A stretch of DNA of 64,000 nt, from contig OZ022256.1 of NCBI GenBank assembly GCA_963978905.1, positions 46,610,001-46,674,000 on the forward strand, given 5' to 3'. Each line of letters starts with the position of its first letter. Position 1 is the stretch's first letter. The notes beneath the pieces are model-generated. The model ran no database searches and was not told where the DNA came from. It saw only the letters and a list, made by a program, of their open reading frames with translations. The position numbers and the translations under genes were made by a program. This stretch comes from Trichostrongylus colubriformis. Its lineage: Eukaryota > Nematoda > Chromadorea > Rhabditida > Trichostrongylidae. This document shows, one piece after another, positions 1 through 12,029 of this stretch.

Positions 1-3000
1 CATTTATTCCTTCCTTGTGGCAAAAAACACACAAAGCGCGTGCACATGAGATAAGAATAGCGCACGCAACAGCGTCTTCAACCCATGTAAAAACAAAATT
101 CAATAAGATATTTCAAGGAACACTAGCAGGGTGATATAATGGTCTTGGGCAAGATTTTAAAGAAAAACAAAGAGAAATGTAATAAAAAGCCAAAAAAAAT
201 AAAACTGAATGGAAGCCTGATACATTGTTAAATATTGCTATCGATCGATGCCAGCAATAATTGGCGTTTTTATGAAGAAAGGCAAAAGGAATGGCCATTC
301 TGAAGGGTTGTGATGTGTACCCAAACGAGCTTCCTATGGGTAGCTCTAGGTTAATTAGAGGTATGAGTAAAGTAACAGTACAGTGGGCACCCAGACATTG
401 CCTCGGAACTCTTCCTAGCTTGACACTAGCTGTTTCACTCATATCAGGGCTGATTGACCTGCACCAGAGTCCAGACCTTCGAGAAATCTCGGTGAAATCC
501 ATACCTAAACACCCGGTCATAATCGCTTCTTCTTATCGTTCTTTCACCTTTGCTCATGATTGTATGATCGCTTCAGACTCATCGGCCTCGAACGCCATTC
601 CTCACATCCGCTAGGGCCAAAATGACGTTTCATGAAGAATTTGTTAAAAAAGGGCATCACATTTCTACCCTCCAACCGTCCCAGACCGTAAGATGAGGCG
701 TATGAGTGGCTCTGTAAATCCCAAAGGCCTAACCATAAGCAGATGTTATTATATAATGCTATGCATCTTGTTGTATAACGGTTTCTTCAAGTATTGTAAG
801 GTAGCTATTGAAATGCTAATAAGGGCTGTAAAAAGGTATGACACTGTCATCTGCTTAATGGGCCAGTCTTCCAACATCCCGATACGTTCATAATGCCCCT
901 TTTCAGGAGTGTCGCCGTAGTAATTATAGCGCAGATTTGGACTGGAAGATTGGGCTGGTAGTCACCGTTCTTTGCTCGTACCGTCTTGCTGAGTAAAAGT
1001 GAGACCAAAACAACTATACCATCTTCTCCTACAGATCCAATCCATGTAATATAAGCTACTACGTCAAGCGTATATGCATACAAACGCCTCCACAACTTTC
1101 GTCTACGAGCTGAGTACATGGCGTGTCCAGCGGAGTTCCACTGATGATACCACCACCATCATGAAATTCTTCAGAATATCACAACGTGAATGCTTCGGCT
1201 CTTCCGGTCATTGCTCTGGATGTTCACGCTTCATAGAAGTATTCAAAGGCTCTGAACCAAAACAAAGTGTTCCAGGTGGGTAATCATCGCATGGGTATGT
1301 TACCGTTGCTATAGATCAATAACGAATTCATTGAAATCCGCCGAATGGAGAGAGACAAAGCGATGGACTAATTGGGTGGATTTGGCGTGAGAAAGATTAG
1401 TAGGTAACGCGGTGCTGGTGACCTTGTATTGCGATCAGTGACCGTAAATGCATAGAAAACTAGCCCCCATCAAGAGAAATGACTGAGTATTGGCATTCTG
1501 GCAGCTGTCACAATACCTCATTTCATTCACCATTCCTCCAGTAAAATGTTGTTTTCGCTCCATTCCTCAGCAAAGAAAAGAGATGCAAGAAAGGAAATCA
1601 GACGTTGAACGACGACTCGCGGCAGCCACTCGTCTTGATTGGCTTATTGACGGCACATAGTTGGCCATTTTCAGGCGATCGTTGTCAGTACAGTGGCCGA
1701 TTGCCACTTATGCTAACGGACCCCCCTACGAGCTCGTGGACAAACTCGCGTATCATATGCAGAGCAAATATCGGGACGGGGATTGAGGGTATTAACAGTG
1801 TAGTAATGTGAGCCGTATGGACACAGCAGGTCAGCAACGTGGCGAGTGAGCAAAGAATTCCCACTAGAGCTATTCAGCGGTACAAAACCGGGCTCATTAA
1901 CGTGTTCGTCAAAGGTAAGTAGGCTATCCCATTCAGTATCGCAATCCGAAAAAGGCATCAGTCTCCGCCAGTAAATCAATTGACCCCCAAATAAAGCCGA
2001 TTGTTAGGCGGGGGGGGGGGGGACAAAGTGCGGCAGAGCGCCCAAGTTGTGGTGGGGGTGATCTTATAATCGTATTTCATTTCTTTTCTCTCATAACACA
2101 AGGAAACAAAACAACACTAAGCATCATTATCGATCAACGCCATCAAGAAGTCGCTCGCACAGTGTTCCCACTAAAACATAGGATATAAAAAATAAATCCA
2201 AATCCATGTATAGATGAGCAAGGGACAAGGGAAATGGGATGGAAGGGTCGAAGAAACATAGAGGGAAAAGGTTTTCCTGAGAGCGAATTTTCTAGATAGC
2301 ATGGTGTGGAGCTCTTGAATGAGGTGAGGAAATCACGTAAGGCTGGAACTCAGAAGTTAGTGACACGTAAATTGTATGATTTTGCTTCTCATGGAACTAA
2401 TGCCATAGGACGCATTTTGAGCTTTCATTCCACTAAGCCCATCCCCAGCAAACATCAATTTGACTGCTTAGAGAAGTGTCGGCCGGTGAAGATCAATCAT
2501 CGTGATTCCCGCTATAAGCTCCCTGCCAAGTATTCCCGCAGATGGCCACGAGAGAAGAGAGAAACACCACTTTTCGGGTTATATAATCTTTCTTGGAGTT
2601 ACCAGGACTGAAGCAATATAACCCACTAATACTATGTACACTAGCACCGAGTCACACACCCTTACCCATAACGACAACTCTAATTGTCACCCTATATTAC
2701 ATATATTATCCATGCGGCCTCATTTTTTCATATATTATTATGCATGCCATGTTTTACATGGAGAACCGGTAAATAGACAGTTGCCAGCGTTTTGACGAAG
2801 AAATGAGTTTACATAAATCTTTGTTAATTCCTTCAGTGTCCTATTCAAGGCGATAGTCATGTCCAGTACGGACCAGTCACTCCTCTTTATAATGAATTTC
2901 ACTTTGATATATGCAGGAGAGAAAATAATAGTATTCACGATGAAATCTCTCAAAAACGTCTCCTTCACCTAGCAAGGCAATATAATAGGGCTTCCCAGCC

Positions 3001-6000
3001 AGGTGATTAGGGAATCATTTCAAAGAAGTCTAAGGCTTGACTGAAGCCTTTACTCGTAACGGAATCGATTCTATACGCAAACTACATATGTCAAGAGAAT
3101 ATTGTATATGAAGCCTTTCCAACTATTTGGCAGTATTATCTGCTGGAACTGTATTCGCGACTTTTCGATCCATAGAAAAAAGGAGCATATAAAAATGCAA
3201 GTGGAAAAAAATGGACAAAAATGCAAAGAGCGACAAGGTAATACAAGAGTCAGGTCAATAAAAATTCAAAAATACGGTAAAGATGTAGGCATATGTAATA
3301 TTTATATATTTGATTCACAACTGAAGTTCTATGGGAATAGAGAAGGAAAAAATAAACAAAAAACTAGGCAACTCACCTAGTGTTGCTGAGCAGAATAAAT
3401 TGAGCAACGGAAATATCAAGAGGTTTAATTGTAGCATATCAAACGTCTGACATGAAGATTGTGTAAAAGCAGGTGTCTGTAAAAAATCGTAAATATTCTC
3501 GATACTGCTGCAAAGGCACCAATAAATGGATTAGAACGAGCGGAGCGAGTGGGAGCGCAAAACACAAGAAACCGCAAAGTAAGTGAAGAGCACGGGGGAA
3601 GCACAACAGCCTGGGAAAAAGTGCTCACATGCCTAAGCATAATCAATCGTGTGAGGGAGAGAGTAGCGGAAAGTGCACCCACTTTGATCACGCAATATAC
3701 ACTGCAAATAACGTGAGAACTATGAAAAAATGAAAAGCGCAGGATAAGCGGCTTAGAGTAAATCGCTTTCTCTCGCTTATCGGAATGCGCCGCGCATCCA
3801 GTTTATCCTTGAGATCATAGGGACTTTTGCACGGGTATTCCTCATATGGTCAGTGGTGGTATAGTAGCAGATGAGGCGCACTCCTTTTCTCAGTGTGCGA
3901 GGATCAAATCCCGCATCAACGCCCGCCCAGATAGACCGAACCTTCTATCCCTCCGGGGTTGATGAAACATGCCAGACTTGTCTGAAATAATAAAAGCCCC
4001 GACTTTACCATCGGCTGGCCCCCGCAAGTCATTGTAAACGCCAAATAGCATTCAACTGCCAACATGTTCTGAATGGAACTAGAATAGGCAGCGTATTCCA
4101 GAGAAGGGATTGATTAACGCTAGAAACTTCATCATTTATTTGTCTTATATAGATTCCGATGCGGTTCCGTGCCCCCCAATGCAACTACTGCATTCATGGA
4201 ATGACGCACTCTCATTTCATTTTTTTCCTTGCTGACGTTCATAATATGGCCTTAACAAGCTTCTAATCACCTCAACGGTTCATCGGAACGCCTCAAAGGC
4301 GTAAGAAGTAATTAGATGCTCCTAAATGTGGAATGAAAGCGACACCGCGAGTTTATGTAGTCTGAAAATCGCTTTCGGTAATGTCTACCATTCAGTGGCA
4401 GGCTTGTGAAAGCTGGAGCAAATAGGAATGCATAAGGAATGGATGGATATAACACATTCAGTGTACTACTCTGTTCTAGCACTATGGTATGTACTCAGTT
4501 CTACCTCTATGGAATGTGCCCTGAATTCTATTTTCACTTGGAATTACAGGGACATGTGACAGCGATTTAGCCCATAATGACTTGCGAGGTGAAGTGATGC
4601 ACAGCCCAATATTCAGCTCTAAAGACAATTTTCTACCAATTTCTGTTCCATGGAGATGAAACGCTTGCTTAGCTTGGCTTGCTTTTGGCAGTATTTGACA
4701 CGTGCTAATGGTAGGAACGCCACTTGCCAGTTCTTCATCTCTGCTCATAAAAATTATTGTGTGACGGCTGTACAAATGACTTTTTCAGCTTAAAGTCACA
4801 CAAAGCCATTAAAGAACAATGAGACTTTACATAGCTGCATAGTTTTCCAGTGTGAAAAGTCAGAACAGACGTGGAAATCTTCAAAGCGTATGTGGCTCAA
4901 GATGGACCCTATCACGATTAACAGGTCACTTTGTTACAAAAACTCGAGACATATTAGGAAAAAAGAAAAATATCTGCGGAGCAACGAGTTCCTATGATGA
5001 AGCAAGATCAGCTGAAGGTATGGACCAAGTTTTCCTCGTCCACAACTGTGAAAAACAGCTGGCAGTAATAACATTATGAGGGAGAAGTATGTGAAGGAAT
5101 TGTCAGCGTCGATTTCTAAGCTGACTAGAAAAGTTGAATTGCTAGTTTCAAGGAGGTGGCACAGAGAGTGCTCGGATACGTGCGAGTTCCCTTGAATGCA
5201 CATTTAACTTTGTTGTCGTCGTCGGAGTTGCTGCGGTTTGCAAAGCGAATAGCGAACTATTAAGCGCAGATCTATGCAGAAGGCTATCGTCGTTGTCAAA
5301 AACGTAGAAATGTAATGTAAATGGCATGTAAGGAGCAGGTGAAGCTCAGAAAATCCTCAGTTCCTAGTAAATCGAACGACGCATAAGAAGACGCAAACAA
5401 AATGTATTCGATTCAATTCCTTGAAATTCCTTGAAAAAAGAAATCAGTAAAACCATCCTCGAAAGACGTATCACATAAAAGAAAGATGAAGAGGATCATT
5501 GTGTGATATGTGAGTATTTGAAGAGGAGCGATGAAGCGCGTTGGGCGATTTGGAAGGAGGATGGGCGGAGAGCTGTGAGGAGAGGAGGAGGTTAGCCACC
5601 CGCCATGGCTGAGGTCATCGGCTCCGCCTTCTGTCACCCTTCACACACACACACACAGCCGCTCGCCTCCGAGTGGATTGTATTACCCCCACCACTACTA
5701 CAACTGGCTGTAAGATGGCAATTAGACGACATCCCACTGTCACATCCATCAATAAGCGTAATACGATAAAATACGCGTCTTGAAAGTCAGGGCTCAATCC
5801 TCAAGGATGGAGTGATTGGCGACGGACTCTGAAGCATTGCGAATATCAACATCAGATATCCGAATGTTGCAACAGTATCGTTTTGGCATCTCTTTGTCCA
5901 AAAGCTATCATCTGGTACAGCACTGATTCAGTTCTACTAAGAGGATTCAACAAGGAGCGGCATTTTCTGCACAAGTGAATGCCAGATAATGAAGTAAGGC

Positions 6001-6540
6001 GGAAGAAAGCGATAAAGTGTGCAAAAAGCGGACCTGGAAGTAGTCACGGGAAGCTGAGTGAAGACCAAACGCTTGCCTGGTTCGAATCCGTACTCCCCGC
6101 TTTCCGGACATGTGCGCAAATCCACTACACTCGAGAGATCGTTACCCACTCCTCAGTGGTATATCCATCAAAGATTACTACTACTCCAACATACAATCGA
6201 CTCGGAAATGCGAAGAAGAAGGATCACCCGGTTGTTGATTCTGATGTTTTTGATTTTTGATAGTGCTGCCTTACCCGCAAATCGGGAAGCGAAAATTGTT
6301 ACGAACGTGCCGAGTTATGGCCAAAAGCTTTGGTCTCAGACAGGGCTTGAGCATGCGGTCACCTCCCTAGTGTATGTTTATGCCCATGAACCCACCACTA
6401 AATCTCCAGTACAGAAAAGCGTGCTCACAAACAAAAAACAATGCTCAGAACAATAATGACCACTGATGAAAAAAAAAGTCGCAGCAGTGAAGTTGCTTCA
6501 TTTCGTTGTGCGAAATAGAATTTAACCGTTGTCTGTGGGG
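1..6540. other. Gene-poor region, no gene supported
   Basis: Six-frame reading gives only short open frames (up to about 135 codons) that overlap on both strands and show no recognisable motif or exon structure. A run of about 14 G lies near 2009-2022, a short CA microsatellite near 5640-5656 and a second G run near 6535-6546, just before the tRNA array. The only repeat I recognise is the tRNA-derived element at 3851-3967. Confidence 0.5.
3851..3967 (+). repeat. tRNA-derived SINE-like repeat, copy 1
   Basis: The stretch has an A-box-like GTGGTATAGTAGCAG and, about 45 bp later, a B-box-like GGATCAAATCCC, followed by GGGCGGGCGTT-type sequence on the other strand and CCGGAGGGAT. A second copy lies in opposite orientation at about 31048-31160 with the same order of blocks. 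Shared blocks in two places plus the Pol III box order suggest a tRNA-derived SINE; I do not recognise a named family. Confidence 0.4.
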
Positions 6541-6580
6541 GGGGGGTCGATAAGAAACCTCTCTCAAAAAAAATCTCTCG

Positions 6581-6652
6581 GTCCAAGTAGTATAGTGTTC
6601 AGTGCTCCACGTTGTGGCCGTGGCGACACAGGTTCGATTCCTGTTTTGGGCA
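6581..6652 (+). tRNA. tRNA-His(GTG) copy 1, degenerate
   Basis: Edge copy. C2T, several changes in the D arm (GTGTTCAGTGC) and C65T; anticodon GTG at 6614. Probably decayed, as expected at an array boundary. Confidence 0.6.
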
Positions 6653-6725
6653 TTCTTTTGCAGTACTTAAGAGGAGTTGACAGGAGAGGGCCGAGAGGAA
6701 ACCTACCCTTTCGAAACCTCTCTCG

Positions 6726-6797
6726 GCCCAAGTAGTATAGGGGTTAGTACTCCACGTTGTGGCTGTGGCGACACAGGTTCGATTCCTGTCTTGGGCA
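6726..6797 (+). tRNA. tRNA-His(GTG) copy 2
   Basis: Anticodon 6759. T16G in the D loop and C39T (G-U pair closing the anticodon stem). Confidence 0.85.
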
Positions 6798-6925
6798 TTC
6801 TTTTGCAGTACTTACGAGGAGTTGACAGGAGAGGGTCGAGAGGAAACCTACTCTTTCGAAACCTCTCGGCCCAAGTAGTATAGTGGTTAGTCGAGAGGAA
6901 ACCTACTCTTAAGAAACCTCTCTCG

Positions 6926-6997
6926 GCCCAAGTAGTATAGTGGTTGGTACTCCACGTTGTGGCCGTGGCGACACAGGTTCGATTCCTGTCTTGGGCA
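6926..6997 (+). tRNA. tRNA-His(GTG) copy 3
   Basis: Anticodon 6959. A21G in the D loop. Confidence 0.85.
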
Positions 6998-7070
6998 TTC
7001 TTTTGCAGTACTTAAGAGGAGTTGACAGGAGAGGGTCGAGAGGAAACCTACTCTTTCGAAACCTCTCTCG

Positions 7071-7142
7071 GCCCAAGTAGTATAGTGGTTAGTACTCCAC
7101 GTTGTGGCCGTGGCGACACAGGTTCGATTCCTGTCTTGGGCA
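7071..7142 (+). tRNA. tRNA-His(GTG) copy 4
   Basis: Consensus; anticodon 7104. Confidence 0.95.
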
Positions 7143-7270
7143 TTCTTTTGCAGTACTTACGAGGAGTTGACAGGAGAGGGTCGAGAGGAAACCTACTCTT
7201 TCGAAACCTCTCGGCCCAAGTAGTATAGTGGTTAGTCGAGAGGAAACCTACTCTTTAGAAACCTCTCTCG

Positions 7271-7342
7271 GCCCAAGTAGTATAGTGGTTAGTACTCCAC
7301 GTTGTGGCCGTGGCGACACAGGTTCGATTCCTATCTTGGGCA
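7271..7342 (+). tRNA. tRNA-His(GTG) copy 5
   Basis: Anticodon 7304. G63A mispairs one T-stem position. Confidence 0.85.
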
Positions 7343-7415
7343 TTCTTTTGCAGTACTTACGAGGAGTTGACAGGAGAGGGTCGAGAGCAAACCTACTCTT
7401 TAGAAAACTCTCTCG

Positions 7416-7487
7416 GCCCAAGTAGTATAGTGGTTAGTACTCCACGTTGTGGCCGTGGCGACACAGGTTCGATTCCTGTCTTGGGCA
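7416..7487 (+). tRNA. tRNA-His(GTG) copy 6
   Basis: Consensus; anticodon 7449. Confidence 0.95.
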
Positions 7488-7560
7488 TTCTTTTGCAGTA
7501 CTTACGAAGAGTTAACAGGAGAGGGTCGAGAGGAAACCTACTCTTAAGAAACCTCTCTCG

Positions 7561-7632
7561 GCCCAAGTAGTATAGTGGTTAGTACTCCACGTTGTGGCCG
7601 TGGCGACACAGGTTCGATTCCTGTCTTGGGCA
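7561..7632 (+). tRNA. tRNA-His(GTG) copy 7
   Basis: Consensus; anticodon 7594. Confidence 0.95.
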
Positions 7633-7705
7633 TTCTTTTGCAGTACTTACGAAGAGTTGACAGGAGAGGGTCGAGAGAAAACCTACTCTTTAGAAACCTC
7701 TCTCG

Positions 7706-7777
7706 GCCCAAGTAGTATAGTGGTTAGTACTTCACGTTGTGGCCGTGGCGACACAGGGTCGATTCCTGTCTTGGGCA
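7706..7777 (+). tRNA. tRNA-His(GTG) copy 8
   Basis: Anticodon 7739. C27T (wobble) and T53G, the conserved first T of the T loop and B box. Confidence 0.8.
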
Positions 7778-7850
7778 TTCTTTTGCAGTACTTACGAGGA
7801 GTTGACAGGAGAGGGTCGAGAGGAAACCTACTCTTTAGAAAACTCTCTCG

Positions 7851-7922
7851 GCCCAACTAGTATAGTGGTTAGTACTCCACGTTGTGGCCGTGGCGACACA
7901 GGTTCGATTACTGTCTTGGGCA
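7851..7922 (+). tRNA. tRNA-His(GTG) copy 9
   Basis: Anticodon 7884. G7C (acceptor mismatch) and C60A (T stem, B box). Confidence 0.75.
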
Positions 7923-8052
7923 TTCTTTTGCAGTACTTACGAAGAGTTGACAGGAGAGGGTCGAGAGAAAACCTACTCTTTAGAAACCTCTCTCGGCCCA
8001 AGTAGTATAGTGGTTAGTCGAGAGGAAACCTACCCTTTCGAAACCTCTCTCG

Positions 8053-8124
8053 GCCCAAGTAGTATAGTGGTTAGTACTCCACGTTGTGGCTGTGGCGACA
8101 CAGGTTCGATTCCTGTCTTGGGCA
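8053..8124 (+). tRNA. tRNA-His(GTG) copy 10
   Basis: Anticodon 8086. C39T. Confidence 0.9.
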
Positions 8125-8252
8125 TTCTTTTGCAGTACTTACGAGGAGTTGACAGGAGAGGGTCGAGATGAAACCTACTCTTTCGAAACCTCTCGGCCCA
8201 AGTAGTATAGTGGTTAGTCGAGAGGAAACCTACTCTTAAGAAACCTCTCTCG

Positions 8253-8324
8253 GCCCAAGTAGTATAGTGGTTAGTACTCCACGTTGTGGCCGTGGCGACA
8301 CAGGTTCGATTCCTGTCTTGGGCA
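8253..8324 (+). tRNA. tRNA-His(GTG) copy 11
   Basis: Consensus; anticodon 8286. Confidence 0.95.
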
Positions 8325-8397
8325 TTCTTTTGCAGTACTTAAGAGGAGTTGACAGGAGAGGGTCGAGAGGAAACCTACTCTTTCGAAACCTCTCTCG

Positions 8398-8469
8398 GCC
8401 CAAGTAGTATAGTGGTTAGTACTCCACGTTGTGGCCGTGGCGACACAGGTTCGATTCCTGTCTTGGGCA
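8398..8469 (+). tRNA. tRNA-His(GTG) copy 12
   Basis: Consensus; anticodon 8431. Confidence 0.95.
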
Positions 8470-8597
8470 TTCTTTTGCAGTACTTACGAGGAGTTGACAG
8501 GAGAGGGTCGAGAGGAAACCTACTCTTTCGAAACCTCTCGGCCCAAGTAGTATAGTGGTTAGTCGAGAGGAAACCTACTCTTTAGAAACCTCTCTCG

Positions 8598-8669
8598 GCC
8601 CAAGTAGTATAGTGGTTAGTACTCCACGTTGTGGCCGTGGCGACACAGGTTCGATTCCTATCTTGGGCA
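8598..8669 (+). tRNA. tRNA-His(GTG) copy 13
   Basis: Anticodon 8631. G63A, shared with copies 5 and 23. Confidence 0.85.
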
Positions 8670-8742
8670 TTCTTTTGCAGTACTTACGAGGAGTTGACAG
8701 GAGAGGGTCGAGAGCAAACCTACTCTTTAGAAAACTCTCTCG

Positions 8743-8814
8743 GCCCAAGTAGTATAGTGGTTAGTACTCCACGTTGTGGCCGTGGCGACACAGGTTCGAC
8801 TCCTGTCTTGGGCA
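8743..8814 (+). tRNA. tRNA-His(GTG) copy 14
   Basis: Anticodon 8776. T58C in the T loop, shared with copy 24. Confidence 0.9.
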
Positions 8815-8887
8815 TTCTTTTGCAGTACTTACGAAGAGTTGACAGGAGAGGGTCGAGAGAAAACCTACTCTTTAGAAACCTCTCTCG

Positions 8888-8959
8888 GCCCAAGTAGTAT
8901 AGTGGTTAGTACTCCACGTTGTGGCCGTGGCGACACAGGTTCGATTCCTGTCTTGGGCA
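8888..8959 (+). tRNA. tRNA-His(GTG) copy 15
   Basis: Consensus; anticodon 8921. Confidence 0.95.
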
Positions 8960-9032
8960 TTCTTTTGCAGTACTTAAGAGGAGTTGACAGGAGAGGGCCG
9001 AGAGGAAACCTACTCTTTCGAAACCTCTCTCG

Positions 9033-9104
9033 GCCCAAGTAGTATAGTGGTTAGTACTCCACGTTGTGGCTGTGGCGACACAGGTTCGATTCCTGTCTTG
9101 GGCA
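9033..9104 (+). tRNA. tRNA-His(GTG) copy 16
   Basis: Anticodon 9066. C39T. Confidence 0.9.
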
Positions 9105-9232
9105 TTCTTTTGCAGTACTTACGAGGAGTTGACAGGAGAGGGTCGAGAGGAAACCTACTCTTTCGAAACCTCTCGGCCCAAGTAGTATAGTGGTTAGTCG
9201 AGAGGAAACCTACTCTTTAGAAACCTCTCTCG

Positions 9233-9304
9233 GCCCAAGTAGTATAGTGGTTAGTACTCCACGTTGTGGCCGTGGCGACACAGGTTCGATTCCTGTCTTG
9301 GGCA
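9233..9304 (+). tRNA. tRNA-His(GTG) copy 17
   Basis: Consensus; anticodon 9266. Confidence 0.95.
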
Positions 9305-9377
9305 TTCTTTTGCAGTACTTACGAGGAGTTGACAGGAGAGAGTCGAGAGGAAACCTACTCTTCAGAAACCTCTCTCG

Positions 9378-9449
9378 GCCCAAGTAGTATAGTGGTTAGT
9401 ACTCCACGTTGTGGCCGTGGCGACACAGGTTCGATTCCTGTCTTGGGCA
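9378..9449 (+). tRNA. tRNA-His(GTG) copy 18
   Basis: Consensus; anticodon 9411. Confidence 0.95.
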
Positions 9450-9522
9450 TTCTTTTGCAGTACTTACGAAGAGTTAACAGGAGAGGGTCGAGAGGAAACC
9501 TACCCTTTCGAAACCTCTCTCG

Positions 9523-9594
9523 GCCCAAGTAGTATAGTGGTTAGTACTCCACGTTGTGGCTGTGGCGACACAGGTTCGATTCCTGTCTTGGGCA
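9523..9594 (+). tRNA. tRNA-His(GTG) copy 19
   Basis: Anticodon 9556. C39T. Confidence 0.9.
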
Positions 9595-9722
9595 TTCTTT
9601 TGCAGTACTTACGAGGAGTTGACAGGAGAGGGTCGAGAGGAAACCTACTCTTTCGAAACCTCTCGGCCCAAGTAGTATAGTGGTTAGTCGAGAGGAAACC
9701 TACTCTTTAGAAACCTCTCTCG

Positions 9723-9794
9723 GCCCAAGTAGTATAGTGGTTAGTACTCCACGTTGTGGCCGTGGCGACACAGGTTCGATTCCTGTCTTGGGCA
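9723..9794 (+). tRNA. tRNA-His(GTG) copy 20
   Basis: Consensus; anticodon 9756. Confidence 0.95.
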
Positions 9795-9922
9795 TTCTTT
9801 TGCAGTACTTACGAGGAGTTGACAGGAGAGGGTCGAGATGAAACCTACTCTTTCGAAACCTCTCGGCCCAAGTAGTATAGTGGTTAGTCGAGAGGAAACC
9901 TACTCTTAAGAAACCTCTCTCG

Positions 9923-9994
9923 GCCCAAGTAGTATAGTGGTTAGTACTCCACGTTGTGGCCGTGGCGACACAGGTTCGATTCCTGTCTTGGGCA
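9923..9994 (+). tRNA. tRNA-His(GTG) copy 21
   Basis: Consensus; anticodon 9956. Confidence 0.95.
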
Positions 9995-10067
9995 TTCTTT
10001 TGCAGTACTTAAGAGGAGTTGACAGGAGAGGGTCGAGAGGAAACCTACTCTTTCGAAACCTCTCTCG

Positions 10068-10139
10068 GCCCAAGTAGTATAGTGGTTAGTACTCCACGTT
10101 GTGGCCGTGGCGACACAGGTTCGATTCCTGTCTTGGGCA
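10068..10139 (+). tRNA. tRNA-His(GTG) copy 22
   Basis: Consensus; anticodon 10101. Confidence 0.95.
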
Positions 10140-10267
10140 TTCTTTTGCAGTACTTACGAGGAGTTGACAGGAGAGGGTCGAGAGGAAACCTACTCTTTCG
10201 AAACCTCTCGGCCCAAGTAGTATAGTGGTTAGTCGAGAGGAAACCTACTCTTTAGAAACCTCTCTCG

Positions 10268-10339
10268 GCCCAAGTAGTATAGTGGTTAGTACTCCACGTT
10301 GTGGCCGTGGCGACACAGGTTCGATTCCTATCTTGGGCA
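10268..10339 (+). tRNA. tRNA-His(GTG) copy 23
   Basis: Anticodon 10301. G63A. Confidence 0.85.
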
Positions 10340-10412
10340 TTCTTTTGCAGTACTTACGAGGAGTTGACAGGAGAGGGTCGAGAGCAAACCTACTCTTTAG
10401 AAAACTCTCTCG

Positions 10413-10484
10413 GCCCAAGTAGTATAGTGGTTAGTACTCCACGTTGTGGCCGTGGCGACACAGGTTCGACTCCTGTCTTGGGCA
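10413..10484 (+). tRNA. tRNA-His(GTG) copy 24
   Basis: Anticodon 10446. T58C. Confidence 0.9.
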
Positions 10485-10557
10485 TTCTTTTGCAGTACTT
10501 ACGAAGAGTTGACAGGAGAGGGTCGAGAGAAAACCTACTCTTTAGAAACCTCTCTCG

Positions 10558-10629
10558 GCCCAAGTAGTATAGTGGTTAGTACTCCACGTTGTGGCCGTGG
10601 CGACACAGGTTCGATTCCTGTCTTGGGCA
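10558..10629 (+). tRNA. tRNA-His(GTG) copy 25
   Basis: Consensus; anticodon 10591. Confidence 0.95.
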
Positions 10630-10702
10630 TTCTTTTGCAGTACTTAAGAGGAGTTGACAGGAGAGGGCCGAGAGGAAACCTACTCTTTCGAAACCTCTCT
10701 CG

Positions 10703-10774
10703 GCCCAAGTAGTATAGTGGTTAGTACTCCACGTTGTGGCTGTGGCGACACAGGTTCGATTCCTGTCTTGGGCA
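10703..10774 (+). tRNA. tRNA-His(GTG) copy 26
   Basis: Anticodon 10736. C39T. Confidence 0.9.
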
Positions 10775-10902
10775 TTCTTTTGCAGTACTTACGAGGAGTT
10801 GACAGGAGAGGGTCGAGAGGAAACCTACTCTTTCGAAACCTCTCGGCCCAAGTAGTATAGTGGTTAGTCGAGAGGAAACCTACTCTTTAGAAACCTCTCT
10901 CG

Positions 10903-10974
10903 GCCCAAGTAGTATAGTGGTTAGTACTCCACGTTGTGGCCGTGGCGACACAGGTTCGATTCCTGTCTTGGGCA
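10903..10974 (+). tRNA. tRNA-His(GTG) copy 27
   Basis: Consensus; anticodon 10936. Confidence 0.95.
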
Positions 10975-11047
10975 TTCTTTTGCAGTACTTACGAGGAGTT
11001 GACAGGAGAGAGTCGAGAGGAAACCTACTCTTCAGAAACCTCTCTCG

Positions 11048-11119
11048 GCCCAAGTAGTATAGTGGTTAGTACTCCACGTTGTGGCCGTGGCGACACAGGT
11101 TCGATTCCTGTCTTGGGCA
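11048..11119 (+). tRNA. tRNA-His(GTG) copy 28
   Basis: Consensus; anticodon 11081. Confidence 0.95.
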
Positions 11120-11192
11120 TTCTTTTGCAGTACTTACGAAGAGTTAACAGGAGAGGGTCGAGAGGAAACCTACCCTTTCGAAACCTCTCTCG

Positions 11193-11264
11193 GCCCAAGT
11201 AGTATAGTGGTTAGTACTCCACGTTGTGGCTGTGGCGACACAGGTTCGATTCCTGTCTTGGGCA
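11193..11264 (+). tRNA. tRNA-His(GTG) copy 29
   Basis: Anticodon 11226. C39T. Confidence 0.9.
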
Positions 11265-11392
11265 TTCTTTTGCAGTACTTACGAGGAGTTGACAGGAGAG
11301 GGTCGAGAGGAAACCTACTCTTTCGAAACCTCTCGGCCCAAGTAGTATAGTGGTTAGTCGAGAGGAAACCTACTCTTTAGAAACCTCTCTCG

Positions 11393-11464
11393 GCCCAAGT
11401 AGTATAGTGGTTAGTACTCCACGTTGTGGCCGTGGCGACACAGGTTCGATTCCTGTCTTGGGCA
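11393..11464 (+). tRNA. tRNA-His(GTG) copy 30
   Basis: Consensus; anticodon 11426. Confidence 0.95.
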
Positions 11465-11537
11465 TTCTTTTGCAGTACTTACGAGGAGTTGACAGGAGAG
11501 GGTCGAGAGGAAACCTACTCTTCAGAAACCTCTCTCG

Positions 11538-11609
11538 GCCCAAGTAGTATAGTGGTTAGTACTCCACGTTGTGGCCGTGGCGACACAGGTTCGATTCCTG
11601 TCTTGGGCA
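11538..11609 (+). tRNA. tRNA-His(GTG) copy 31
   Basis: Consensus; anticodon 11571. Confidence 0.95.
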
Positions 11610-11682
11610 TTCTTTTGCAGTACTTACGAAGAGTTAACAGGAGAGGGTCGAGAGGAAACCTACCCTTTCGAAACCTCTCTCG

Positions 11683-11754
11683 GCCCAAGTAGTATAGTGG
11701 TTAGTACTCCACGTTGTGGCCGTGGCGACACAGGTTCGATTCCTGTCTTGGGCA
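11683..11754 (+). tRNA. tRNA-His(GTG) copy 32
   Basis: Consensus; anticodon 11716. Confidence 0.95.
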
Positions 11755-11827
11755 TTCTTTTGCAGTACTTACGAAGAGTTGACAGGAGAGGTTCGAGAGA
11801 AAACCTACTCTTTAGAAACCTCTCTCG

Positions 11828-11899
11828 GCCCAAGTAGTATAGTGGTTAGTACTCCACGTTGTGGCCGTGGCGACACAGGTTCGATTCCTGTCTTGGGCA
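11828..11899 (+). tRNA. tRNA-His(GTG) copy 33
   Basis: Consensus; anticodon 11861. Confidence 0.95.
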
Positions 11900-12029
11900 T
11901 TCTTTTGCAGTACTTACGAAGAGTTGACAGGAGAGGGTCGAGAGAAAACCTACTCTTTAGAAACCTCTCTCGGCCCAAGTAGTATAGTGGTTAGTCGAGA
12001 GGAAACCTACTCTTTAGAAACCTCTCTCG

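Noticed and set aside
6060..6170. Possible tRNA (CTGGTTCGAATCCGTACTCC)
   Set aside because: Only a B-box-like word is present; no acceptor, anticodon arm or A box at the right distance.
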